This document shows, one piece after another, positions 1-8,881 of a stretch of DNA of 11,978 bases. This DNA is from Podila epigama (Eukaryota; Mortierellomycota; Mortierellomycetes; Mortierellales; Mortierellaceae): positions 1 through 11,978 of the forward strand of contig JAAAVE010000922.1 in assembly GCA_015679605.1 (NCBI GenBank), written 5' to 3'. The position numbers and the translations under genes were made by a program. Position 1 is the stretch's first letter. Each line of letters starts with the position of its first letter. Under the pieces are notes generated by a model. It was not told the origin of the DNA, made no database searches, and was given only the letters and a program-made list of their open reading frames with translations.

Positions 1-567
1 GACACTCAGTTCATTCACAAAACCGCGCTGCGCTTTGAGTGGCATTCTCTTCAAGCCACATGTTTGCCACCAATTTCCTTTTTAGGCCATCCTATGACCC
101 TGACGCGACAGTTGTCTTATTATGCCCATCGACATATCCTTGTATTACTCCCACGTCCATCTGTCAATGTCCTAATGCACCTACGCCATGGACCATGAGG
201 AGGGAGCATGGGGCGTGGTATGTGGAGCATGAGAATGTTTTGTTATTTCTCAACAGGACATATGCCTGTTGAATAAGTACCGTTCATGCTGTCTGGACTG
301 TACTATGCGTACCACCTACCACAAAATGGATCCGTTGGCTCACTTCTCTTTTGAATGTCCCACCAAGAGGAGCCCATTTTCCCTTTCTTTTATTGAATTT
401 TCTGTTCGATGTTGTCTCCCCATCTTTTCCCTCTTTTCTTTCTTTCTTCCTTTCTTCCTTTTTCTCTGTTGGCATACTCCAAATCCTCATCATCCTTGTG
501 CCATTGGACTGTCCGCCTGCATGGATGTCAGCCTGCTTTCTGTTAGCCCTCTTAGGACTCTGTCGTC
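1..567. other. Upstream non-coding DNA, pyrimidine-rich
   Basis: I see no convincing gene here; the short open frames have no domain-like composition. From about 422 to 469 the plus strand is almost pure C/T with TTTC and TTCC units. Such tracts are common upstream of fungal transcription starts, and this one lies about 100 bases before the first gene's ATG. Two acceptor-like TTAG sites (about 545-555) just before that ATG leave room for an intron in the 5' untranslated region, but no donor can be assigned with confidence. Confidence 0.5.
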
Positions 568-1443
568 ATGATCACCACAACCACTACCAATAGTCATGGT
601 CAACTAGACCCACCTCTTTCCCAACTTGACTCATATATACAGGACGAATCAGTCTCTTTACAGGACCTTCCCGCATACCCACCACTGTCAGAGACCAACC
701 ACGTTTCAGACACCATTCCTCATCCCTTGGAGTCTCACAGCCCCAATCCTTGCATAGGGCAAGCCCAGATAGACTTCATTCCTCAGCCTGTCGCGCAGCC
801 TTTAGCACCACCACTGTCTCCAGACTTCATTCCAGACGCAGACCAAGATGCAAAGTACGAGGCTCCGGAGACTATCTCATCGCTGTCGACACCCTCAACC
901 CACGCAAACACATCCATAAGCGATCATACCACCATTGTAGACGCAAGGTCCATCGATTTGGAACTAAACAAGTCATCTGCAGCTTTTAGAGAGAGTCTTC
1001 TGCAGAATGCGCACAGCCCTCGAAAAAGAACGTTTTGGATCGTCATTATCATTGTGCTCGTCATACTCGGCACCGTGTCCGGCATCTTGGGTACCAATAC
1101 CTGGCTACCCGCTGAAGAGAACAACCACTTTAAAATCATGGAACACGATGACCCTGGACCTTTCAATCCAATATATCCAACGATACACACACCCTTGACC
1201 TTGACACCTGGCCCTACCACTATGGTGGTGCAGCCTACGCCGAGCAGCACCTTTGAAGGTTTGCACAGTCCAATTTGCATTCAGGAAAAGCAAATGTGCG
1301 ACTCTGATTGTCATGAAACAGATCCTGGATACCTCTTGTGCATGTCACGCTGTGGGGATGACACAAGATGCCAACTCGATTGCCAGTATGCGAGCAGTTG
1401 CATGATGTTTTGCTTTGATTATTGGGCTGCCTGTTTGATATAA
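568..1443 (+). CDS. Single-pass membrane protein with cysteine-rich C-terminal domain (uncharacterised)
   Basis: This intact 291-residue, intronless frame opens with an ATG directly before a Thr run (MITTTTT). I do not recognise the family. Residues 1-150 are Pro/Ser/Thr-rich and probably disordered. A basic patch (PRKR, 151-154) precedes one strongly hydrophobic segment at about 156-178. There is no N-terminal signal peptide, so by the positive-inside rule the N-terminus would face the cytosol and the C-terminus the lumen or cell exterior. Residues 197-230 form a Pro/Thr-rich stem that would suit O-mannosylation. The last 55 residues hold ten cysteines (237, 244, 248, 258, 262, 268, 272, 278, 282, 289), eight of them as four CX3C pairs, which suggests a small disulfide-bonded or metal-binding module. 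It could be a cell-wall or surface protein; that is inference. The coding call is well supported, the function is unknown. Confidence 0.8.
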   Translation: MITTTTTNSHGQLDPPLSQLDSYIQDESVSLQDLPAYPPLSETNHVSDTIPHPLESHSPNPCIGQAQIDFIPQPVAQPLAPPLSPDFIPDADQDAKYEAPETISSLSTPSTHANTSISDHTTIVDARSIDLELNKSSAAFRESLLQNAHSPRKRTFWIVIIIVLVILGTVSGILGTNTWLPAEENNHFKIMEHDDPGPFNPIYPTIHTPLTLTPGPTTMVVQPTPSSTFEGLHSPICIQEKQMCDSDCHETDPGYLLCMSRCGDDTRCQLDCQYASSCMMFCFDYWAACLI

Positions 1444-1447
1444 TAAA
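1442..1447 (+). terminator. AATAAA-like polyadenylation signal overlapping the stop codon
   Basis: The hexamer AATAAA starts at the second base of the TAA stop of the membrane-protein gene. If used, it would give a very short 3' untranslated region. Fungal poly(A) signals are degenerate, so this is only a candidate. Confidence 0.35.
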
Positions 1448-2221
1448 AGAAGGATACCCATGCGCACATGCCACATTGCTGCTCCTACTTCCCCAAATGG
1501 GTGCTTAATTGACAAGAATGCTCACATGCACTTTCTGCACCGAACATCGTTCCCCCTCTTCCCTCTGTTTCCCAGCAACGGTCAATCAATTTCAATTGGC
1601 ACCACTGCCCAAAAAGTCTGCATCGTTCGCAGCGCAGGGTTCGTGCACCTATTGCTCACCACAAACTAAACAAATCCATCCAACCAACCAACCAACCAAC
1701 CAAGGTGTTGTTCATCGTACGGCACTCGTCGATAACACTCCCACCTTGTTGATGACTGGGAGACACACCCCTCTGAGGGAAGCAAAAGAACCAGGGGATG
1801 GAAGAGTGCATATGGATGGACAGGGCACATGGCAAATGGCTTTTTTTTTTTTGCCACTCATAACGGAGGACAAAGCGCCTTTTTTTTTGGCTCTCTTTCT
1901 TTTCCATCTACTTCTTGTTTTTGCTTTTCCTGCTTCCATCTTTGCGAATCCATCCATTCCCCTCCCATCACCCAACTCAACTCTGACTGACAAATTCGCG
2001 TCAGCTGCCTGGTAAGAAACCTCAGTCAATCTGCCCTGACACCAAATCAAACCACTCACCCCATCCTTACAATCTTCACTGCTCACCTCATGTCATCTGC
2101 ATTACAATGGACCCCCATAGCACAGTAAAAAAATGACATCATACTATTTACTCCCCCATTCACAGTTGGCTAGAGCACGACGGCGTAAAGAGCAAGTCAA
2201 CTTGAACTGAGCTCATTCACA
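1444..2221. other. Intergenic region between membrane-protein gene and SET2
   Basis: About 780 bases without a convincing gene. It holds a CCAA microsatellite (1679-1703) and poly-T runs near 1840-1851 and 1880-1888. A TGACATCA octamer at 2134-2141, similar to an ATF/CREB site, lies about 80 bases before the SET2 start codon and so could belong to its promoter. A 168-codon open frame from 1509 to 2015 runs through the microsatellite and the poly-T tracts, has no recognisable domain and overlaps open frames on the other strand, so I treat it as chance. Confidence 0.5.
1679..1703. repeat. CCAA tetranucleotide microsatellite
   Basis: About six tandem CCAA units in the spacer between the first gene and SET2. 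This is a simple-sequence repeat likely to vary in length between strains. Confidence 0.85.
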
Positions 2222-5200
2222 ATGTTCTCGAATCTGGATGAAGAAGATTCAGTCTTGGAGTGTGGGCAGGTCGCGAGACTGAACGTCATCGGAGTGAACG
2301 CGCTTCACCTCGTATCAGGCTCATCGTCGGTCCCGAACGTACCTTTGACACTGAAAGCGTTGAACGCCATACCGCCTTTGGTCACCGCAACTGGAGCTAC
2401 AGACAATGGTTTGTGTTCATTATCAATTGTTTCGTGAAGGGGCGTGTACTCTCACTCTTCTCCTGACTTCCCCTTGCTTTTCTCTTAAAAAAAATTTTTT
2501 TTGTCTTTTTCCTCGGCATAAATGAATGAATAGGAAATTCAGGCGATTATGTTGTGTTTTCGTCAACTTTGTCATCGTCTTCAGAACAGCAATCCACTCA
2601 ACAAACCGATACCACCAACTCCATTGACAGTGTTATCAAGAAGGAGGACATCTTCAAGAAGGAGAACATCGTCAAGAAGGAGGACATTGTCGAAAATGTG
2701 GTCGGTAATGACGCTGAGGATGAAGGCGAGGACGATGACCTGCTTCCAATCCATCACCGTCGGCGTCGTAACTTTCGTCGAGTTAGAAGGATTAGGCTGA
2801 TTGATTCCGATGAAGATGAGCAAGAGACCGAGGTCGCGGACCATGAAAATATTCATGGACACGCCGATATTGATGACAATGGCGCCCCACAAGACAATAG
2901 TCAGACTTATGACTCGTCTTTATCTGACCTCAGCTCACTCTGTGATGATGATTTGGACTCGCAGCTCTCACTCACACCTCCGCCGTCTCCTCATCCTCGG
3001 AATCGGGCACCGGAACCACCATCGACGCGCTATTATCCCTCTGCTGTCAAGGAGGCACAAAGCAGTTATCAGACCATTGAGCACAACATCTACCGCGGTA
3101 CCAATACCGGCAATCCTCCCATGAATGACACGTTTCCATGCCAATGCAAATATAACCCACGTAGGTATTCTCCTTGGCTCTCTCACTCGATCACATTCTT
3201 GCACTTGTTTGAGTGTCTATATCTGACTTCTCAATACCCACCTTGATGCTCTATTTCAAATAGGTCGTGATCCTCGGTGGATGGCATGCGGTGCGGATTG
3301 TATCAACAGGAACTTGTTTGTCGAGTGCATCGAGGATGATTGTCCATGCGGTAAATATTGTTTGAACAGAAGGTAAATCTTCATGACTGCACACAAACAT
3401 TTAGCAACCACCTGAAAAGGCCCAACAGTAACTCAACTCTCCATCTCTCTTTCTCTATCTATCTCTATAACATTCTTTTTCTTTTATCTCGTGCTAGGTT
3501 TCAAACCATGGACAATGCTTCAGTCGACGTTATCAGGACGGAGAAAAAGGGCTTTGGGCTTCGCGCCATGCAGAATATTGACGCGTAAGGTCTAGGACTT
3601 TTTTTTTATTGCTTTTGGATGAATACCCTATTTCCCATCGTCCTCATCATTTGCATTTTGACATTGTTAGTGGCGAGTTTGTGATGGAATACATCGGAGA
3701 AGTACTACCCCACGCAAGTTTTCTGAAGCGCACAAGAGAATACTCGTTGGCTGGCGTGGAGCATTTTTACTTCATGTCCCTCCAAGGGGACGAGGTCATC
3801 GATGCGACCAAGAAAGGGTGTCTGGCTCGCTTCATCAACCACTCTTGTAATCCAAACTGCCATCTCGAGAAATGGATCGTAGGCTCCAAAGTGCGCATCG
3901 GCATCTTTTCCATCAAAGAAATCAAGTACGGTGAGGAGCTAACATTCGACTATCAGTTTGAGAGATATGGGTAAGCCTCCATGTTCAACATTTGTCCATT
4001 CAAGCGATCTCCATTGTTGTTGTGTTTGTTACTATCTCTAACAAGCTACAAGGCATCCCTTTGAACAGTGTCGAGGCTCAAAAGTGCTATTGTGGAGAGG
4101 CCAATTGCAAAGGATTCATAGGAAGAAACAATCGGACGACTATCATTCATCACGACTATTGTAACTATGCCTACAGCCTTGCAGAGGATGCCGATCAAGA
4201 CGAAATTGAGCTTGAGAAGGATATCATTCTTCAGGCACCGAAAAAGAAGAGCCTCGAAGACGACTTTTATCTCAAGGAAAGAAATGATGAGACTCCAGTG
4301 GCACCTTTGGGTATCGAAGACCCCAAGCTTATGGAGAAGCTCGCTCGTATCATGTTTATGCAACCAAAAGTTCCCAAGAGCAAACGCTTGTTAGCCAAAC
4401 TGATGGCGACCACTGACCGCACATGCCTCCGAAGGTTCTTGACTTTGCGCGGTCTTGTGATCCTCAAGGCTTGGCTCCGTCACTACAAGGACGAACCCGA
4501 CATAGTCATTGGCATTTTGATTCTTTTGCCGAATCTACCTTTAGCTTCCAGAAACGCTATCGAAGATTCCATGATCGAGGATGCAGTTCAGGAGGTAGCG
4601 CACGGATCCTCGTGCGAGTCCAAGGAGATGGCTAAAAACGTACTAAAAGAGTGGAGAGAGCTCAGGTCCAATTATCGAATACCAAAGGCTAGAAAGACTG
4701 TAGGTTTTATACTGGAGTCCCATTTATTTCGACTAGCTATTCCTCATACCTAAGCTTGTTACTCACCTTGTTGCATCTTGGAACATCTAGGCAATTGCTC
4801 TGAATCCATCGGATGTTAATGGAGCATCTGCGGAAGTGAACACTGGGCTTGTGTCCCCATCAGAGTCTGTACAGTCAACTTCAACAGAATCATACACTTG
4901 GGGCAAACGCATTCAAGAAGACGAGGCTATGGCGTCCCCTGTTGTTGAAAAGAAAATCCGATTCGCACAACTGCCACATGGTCATCGCGAGAAGGCAACC
5001 TCATTGTCCACCCAAGAGGATCTCCTTCATTTCGACATTAACGCGAGCTCTCTGCACCAGAGGCATCATTTGGAAAAAGGGAATAATGAACAAGGTGATG
5101 GTGGCTCTGTCAAACAATTTAGCTGGACTGAATCTGATCTCGTTCATACCGAGTCTCTCCAACGAGACAAAAAGTCCAAGCAGGATTACTGCAACAATGA

Positions 5201-7090
5201 ACTTGGCAGTTCTCGGGGTTGGCCCTCTCCTGCATCCAACTGCCAGCAGATTCGACCGGCGTCACCCGAAAGCAGCCCAGAGCAATGCTCTGTGGAATCG
5301 AGCCCTAAACGAGAGAGCCATGAAACCCGAAACCATGTTACGCCGGCAACGCCCATAAGCCCACCAACGGCGACTGTCCCTCCATCGGCCGCTGACCTGG
5401 TACCACGCCCGATAATCTCGACTGCTCCTCTTCAGTCGGCACAGCCCCATGTTGCAAGATCTTTAGACTCGCCTTCTTCCTTGGTTACGCCAACAACAGA
5501 GCTCGCCATGGTGATGCCCCTAGCATGTTCGATACATGATACTGGAGGATACGCGTCACAGAGGCTGAATAGATCTGGTTCGAATCCAGGCTCTTCCTCT
5601 CGCAATGACCCTCCAGTGTCACCAATCACCTTCAACTCATCATCATCAAGACACATTTCACCAGAGCTACAGGATATCTCCACTCGACACCTTGATCCAC
5701 CATACCATATTGACAGCAATGAAACCCAGGATCTACAACCCTACCATGAGCGTCATCGAAGTTCATCGCTATATAGTCGTCCCTCAGATCATTACTCGTC
5801 CTCATCTTCATCCTCAAGACCCTATTACTCGAACCGCCAATACCGCCGAGAGAGCTATCACTACCAGTCTCGCCATGGGAGCTCACTGTCTCCAAAATAT
5901 GCACCAGATACGAGACCAATATCACCAACTCTGCCGCCAGGATGGGCCAGTGCGAGGGACGGCGAGGACCGAATATATTACTACCATGAACAAACCAGGG
6001 TGACTCAATGGGAGTTTCCGACCATTGATAACGATTCCGCAAAATCCAAGGACAAAACGAGGCCGCACTCTTCGCACTATTACTGGGACGCAGAAGGAAG
6101 TGCCGCTCATAGGTACAATGCGATGGATGATAGGCACCTTATCCATGACCGACCCAACAGCACTCGATCTTCAACAACCGGCATTCATGCAGAGTACAAT
6201 GGAGACTATTCTTTAGGATGTTCCTCGAGCCAAGGCGACGCTCCTCCTTATAGACACGCTCGGATTGATAGTGGAGCACACATGGCAAAGGTGCCTTGGC
6301 ACAGCTTTGAGGGGCGGACACGGCTACATACCAAACCACTGAATGAAAGAGATCTCAAGGCTGCTGTACGTACAATCGGTTGACGCCATTGTTCAGAGGC
6401 GAGTGTCTACGATCAAACTATTGATCATGCTTTCATTATTATTCCACCTGTAGATTTCTTCGACAGTTGTAAAGACCATGACAAAGCACAAGATTAAGCT
6501 TGATTCAAGCGAGACGTTCAAACGACTGGCACGGAAGGTACCCTGGGAAGAGCCTGTTCCTGCTGGCGGCGTGAAAGAAGGGGAGGGAAGAAGACATGTG
6601 TCTAACCACTGTTTGAACTGTACATGTATCTTAGATTACTCATATGATTGCAGAGAAAGAGATGCGGACACAGTCATTCCTGAACGGCCAATTATGCGAG
6701 TTAAACGAGGATATGAAGGAAAAGATTCGAAAGTTCACGCGCGAGTACTTGACAAAGGCCTTAAAACAGCAAGAGGAGCGGTATGGGTATAATGGACTAG
6801 AGCAATATCGCCGGTACACGACCGTGGATGAGCTGGTCAATGGTATAGCTGACAGTGAGCCCCACATTACGATCACAGGGGCTTCTGCAGCGATGAAGAG
6901 GCAAGGCCTTGTTCACATTACACAGCCCTGGGATACGGAGAAACCAGACGAGTCAAAGTATTTGAAGTACGAGGACTGTGGTCATGACGTTGACCTCCAG
7001 TATGGCGAAGATTCTGACCCTGAAGTGAACCATGACAAGAGAAATCAGGCGGTCTATCAGAGCAGCATGACAGGTTTTTCAGACAGATGA
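2222..7090 (+). CDS. SET2: Histone H3 lysine-36 methyltransferase Set2 (nine exons)
   Basis: The enzyme methylates H3K36 on nucleosomes while bound to elongating RNA polymerase II in the nucleus. Proposed exons are 2222-2408, 2534-3160, 3264-3372, 3498-3584, 3671-3970, 4069-4699, 4791-6365, 6454-6537 and 6635-7090. All introns are GT-AG, 86-125 bp, and the joined frame is 1351 residues with no internal stop. Residues 98-115 are a triple KKE repeat; 138-150 are a basic nuclear-localisation-like stretch flanked by acidic patches. The AWS zinc motif has eight Cys (265, 267, 280, 284, 293, 298, 300, 304). The SET domain (about 316-437) has the NHSC motif (393-396) and FDYQF (429-433). Post-SET Cys are 443, 445 and 450. 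About 500-640 resembles the helical TFIIS-N/LEDGF-like region of fungal Set2. A long Ser/Pro/Tyr-rich linker follows, then a WW domain (1028-1057; W1032, YYY, W1054, P1057) and an SRI domain (about 1165-1250) that binds the phosphorylated polymerase tail. A 100-residue tail follows. The start is ATG in CACAATG; the frame opening at 2260 does not splice in phase. The weakest site is the intron 8 donor, GTACCC. Identity is secure; exon 1 is the least certain exon. Confidence 0.96.
2487..2502. repeat. Perfect A8T8 palindrome inside SET2 intron 1
   Basis: Eight A followed by eight T, self-complementary, within the 125-bp first intron of SET2. It may simply be part of the T-rich tract before the splice acceptor, or a bent-DNA element. 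Confidence 0.8.
2638..2691 (+). repeat. Three tandem 18-base coding repeats in SET2 exon 2
   Basis: Three consecutive 18-base units encode KKEDIF, KKENIV and KKEDIV (residues 98-115). Each unit starts AAGAAGGAG, and the differences between units fall mostly in the last half. It is an in-frame minisatellite, so copy number could vary without breaking the protein. Confidence 0.85.
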
Positions 7091-7342
7091 TCAAAAGAAT
7101 TGTCCGAGGCCTCATCGTTAGAAAAGGCCTTTGATGGCTGCAAGAACAAAAAAATTTCATAAAAAGAGGTGGACCTCACAGATACCAGTAAATTGTAGTT
7201 TATTTTCAATGATGCTATTGAGGTGCAATTCAGTGTCATGACCAAGCGGCCTTGCTTTGACCTTGCTTTATATCAAAGAGAACCTACCCTTGTTTTTTAG
7301 GAACTTGTCCTCGTTCTGTTTCTTGGTTTGCCAATTCAGACG
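7091..7342. other. SET2 3' flank with a minus-strand AATAAA
   Basis: No gene is seen. No AATAAA follows the SET2 stop closely on the plus strand. On the minus strand an AATAAA lies at 7199-7204, where it could have ended transcripts of the decayed minus-strand frames to the right. Confidence 0.35.
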
Positions 7343-7479
7343 TTCTCATATGCGAATGCGAATATTCGCATTTTACACTGATTTTCTGCGAAGCGAATGC
7401 GAACAGAGATTTTTGTGTTCGCATTCGCATCACAGAAAATCCATGTAAGTGCGAATATTTTGCATTCAAACTTGAGAAT
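7343..7479. repeat. Long imperfect inverted repeat (hairpin or fold-back element)
   Basis: The arms 7343-7404 and 7417-7479 are inverted copies of each other with a loop of about 12 bases. By hand alignment roughly 50 of 62 positions agree, with one or two single-base gaps. Both arms carry TTCTCA at the outer end, then GAATGC, ATATTCGCA, GATTTTCTG and GCGAATGCGAAC at the loop end. The left arm also contains a perfect 14-base palindrome, TGCGAATATTCGCA (7357-7370). I see no clear target-site duplication. A fold-back or MITE-like repeat is the simplest reading; a source of hairpin RNA is an alternative. Confidence 0.75.
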
Positions 7480-7578
7480 CCATGCTTTTGACCTACTTTG
7501 CCATATTCTAAAGTGTGCACACAAAGATAGATATTATGGCGGTCTGTCAAATTATCTTTGCTTTCACTCCTTTATCAC

Positions 7579-7936
7579 TCAAATCGCACTTCTTTTGTCA
7601 CCTTTCGCATTAACAAGTTCATCGATAGTATTGAAGGTATCATGGATCTTCAGCAGCGATGATTGCACAATGCGCTTGCCGCACTGCTTCACGGCATCCT
7701 GAACATCTTCAGCGAGCTCTTCGTCATCATGTCGCCTTTTCCAATACGATTTCAATGAGCCATTACGCACGCTCTTTTCGTACTTTCTTTGGAGCAGTTG
7801 GGCTATGTTCTAGAGGTTTAAGTGCCCAACTGTTGGCGAGACCTGTCAGGCCAGTTAGCCATGCACTTGTTGCGCTTCACTGTTGTGAAGCAGGTGAACG
7901 ATTGAAAAATTCGAACTGATCTGTTTTCGGCGACAT
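7579..7936 (-). pseudogene. Decayed protein-coding fragment, family unknown
   Basis: On the minus strand an ATG at 7936 in good context (AAAAATGTCG) opens a frame reading MSPKTDQFEFFNRSPASQQ. It meets TGA at 7877-7879, then continues in the same frame with protein-like sequence (SATSAWLTGLTGLANSW, later APKKVRKERA) to a TAA at 7763-7765. A shift of one base there leads into a frame open to 7579 (NGSLKSYWKRRHDDEELAED, later NTIDELVN). The highly charged, lysine-rich composition across these joins suggests one ancestral protein that has since been broken. An intron could hide one of the breaks, but no phase-compatible GT-AG pair was found for the TGA. I do not recognise the family. Confidence 0.45.
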
Positions 7937-8357
7937 TTTTGAATCTCGTGAAAGTAAAGCCCTCAATTGTAACTAGCATTGTAAGTAGACTCCATGCACT
8001 CGATTTTTTTTCTTGTGGAGCTGTAAGCCGTGGCAAGCCTGCCAACAACTATAATTTGTCGGATTTTGGTGCGTCATCCTTGGTCAGCGGCATTCTTTTC
8101 GTATCTCGTTAATTGCAAGAGTGCGATTGGATTATCAATAGACGCAGCCAAGGAGGGTGCCTGGCGTGAATCATTGGCAAGGTTCTCACTGGCCGCCGTT
8201 CGTTTTTATTTTATTTATCTTTTTTTTTTTTGTCACTCCCATCGTCAAAAGGTTTTCTATTATTTATTTACATCTTCTCCCGAGATTGAATTCTAGTTAC
8301 TGGTTAATGCGACTTGTTCTGGCCATCACATTCGAATTGCAAGGACGACCAACAAGA
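7937..8357. other. Intergenic DNA with short minus-strand protein-like remnants
   Basis: No intact gene is seen. On the minus strand 8205-8074 is open for 43 codons and includes APSLAASIDNPIALLQLTRY. The overlapping frame from an ATG at 8093 reads MPLTKDDAPKSDKL and stops, with the same frame remaining open downstream of that stop. Poly-T runs lie at about 8218-8231. These pieces may belong to the same decayed locus as 7579-7936. Confidence 0.3.
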
Positions 8358-8639
8358 CTATGACAGGCAATGAGAATGGTCTGCCCCACGAACCTGGCCT
8401 TTCTGCATGTGACCGGCATATGACCTTATTATATTACGAAACGCCTGCTCGGAGGGTGTCTCCTTCATAGTTTGTCTATAACTGTTGTCACCTCTGATAT
8501 CATCCCACCAGCTTAGGTTCCAATGATGAGGATCCTCCTGTCCTGCCATTGGTGTCACTGTCGAACGTATCGTACGTGACACAGGTGAAGGCTCCTCCTC
8601 CTCCAAGGACTGAACCTTTGCCCACGTTCCCGCTGTCAT
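8358..8639 (-). CDS. Hypothetical 93-residue open frame
   Basis: An ATG-started frame on the minus strand with a Glu run near the start (LEEEEPSP) and a Trp-rich centre (WNLSWWDDIRGDN), ending in TAG. There is no recognisable domain, signal peptide or membrane segment. Composition is more protein-like than that of neighbouring chance frames, but no splice context or homolog can be given. It could be a small gene, one exon of a larger gene, or another remnant of a decayed locus. Confidence 0.25.
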   Translation of the reverse strand: MTAGTWAKVQSLEEEEPSPVSRTIRSTVTPMAGQEDPHHWNLSWWDDIRGDNSYRQTMKETPSEQAFRNIIRSYAGHMQKGQVRGADHSHCLS

Positions 8640-8881
8640 TGCAGTTGTTCAGTTATCTCGATCAAACCAATCCTCGCGCCACGGAATTGGCAGAGAGGGA
8701 AATATGGATAAGCGACATGTTTCGTTTTTGCTCCTCTTGCTCTTTCTTTTGGTCATCAGCAAAGTCCACTCCTTTACAGCAATGACTTTACATCCAAAAA
8801 GTAAAGACAATGATTCAATACTACTTTATTGCTTGTATACTTTTTTCTTTTCTTCATATTCATTGTCGTATTCATTGGCAA
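8640..8881. other. Short non-coding gap before the F-box gene's 3' end
   Basis: AT-rich DNA between the minus-strand hypothetical frame and the stop of the F-box gene. It would hold the F-box 3' untranslated region. No convincing gene is seen. Confidence 0.4.

Noticed and set aside
284-493. Lys/Glu-rich minus-strand frame of 69 codons
   Set aside because: It is simply the antisense reading of the CT-rich tract at 422-469.
1509-2015. 168-codon plus-strand open frame between the first gene and SET2
   Set aside because: It runs through a CCAA microsatellite and two poly-T tracts, has no domain-like pattern, and competes with open frames on the other strand.
2260-2466. Alternative first exon of SET2 in another frame
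   Set aside because: With the donor at 2409 it does not join exon 2 in phase, whereas the ATG at 2222 does.
7877-7879. Reassigned or read-through TGA
   Set aside because: SET2 and the F-box gene both end in TGA and use TGG for tryptophan, so TGA is a normal stop here. Decay is simpler.
7659-7919. Plus-strand frame of 86 codons opposite the decayed minus-strand gene
   Set aside because: The minus-strand reading has better start context and a more consistent protein-like composition; the plus frame looks like its shadow.
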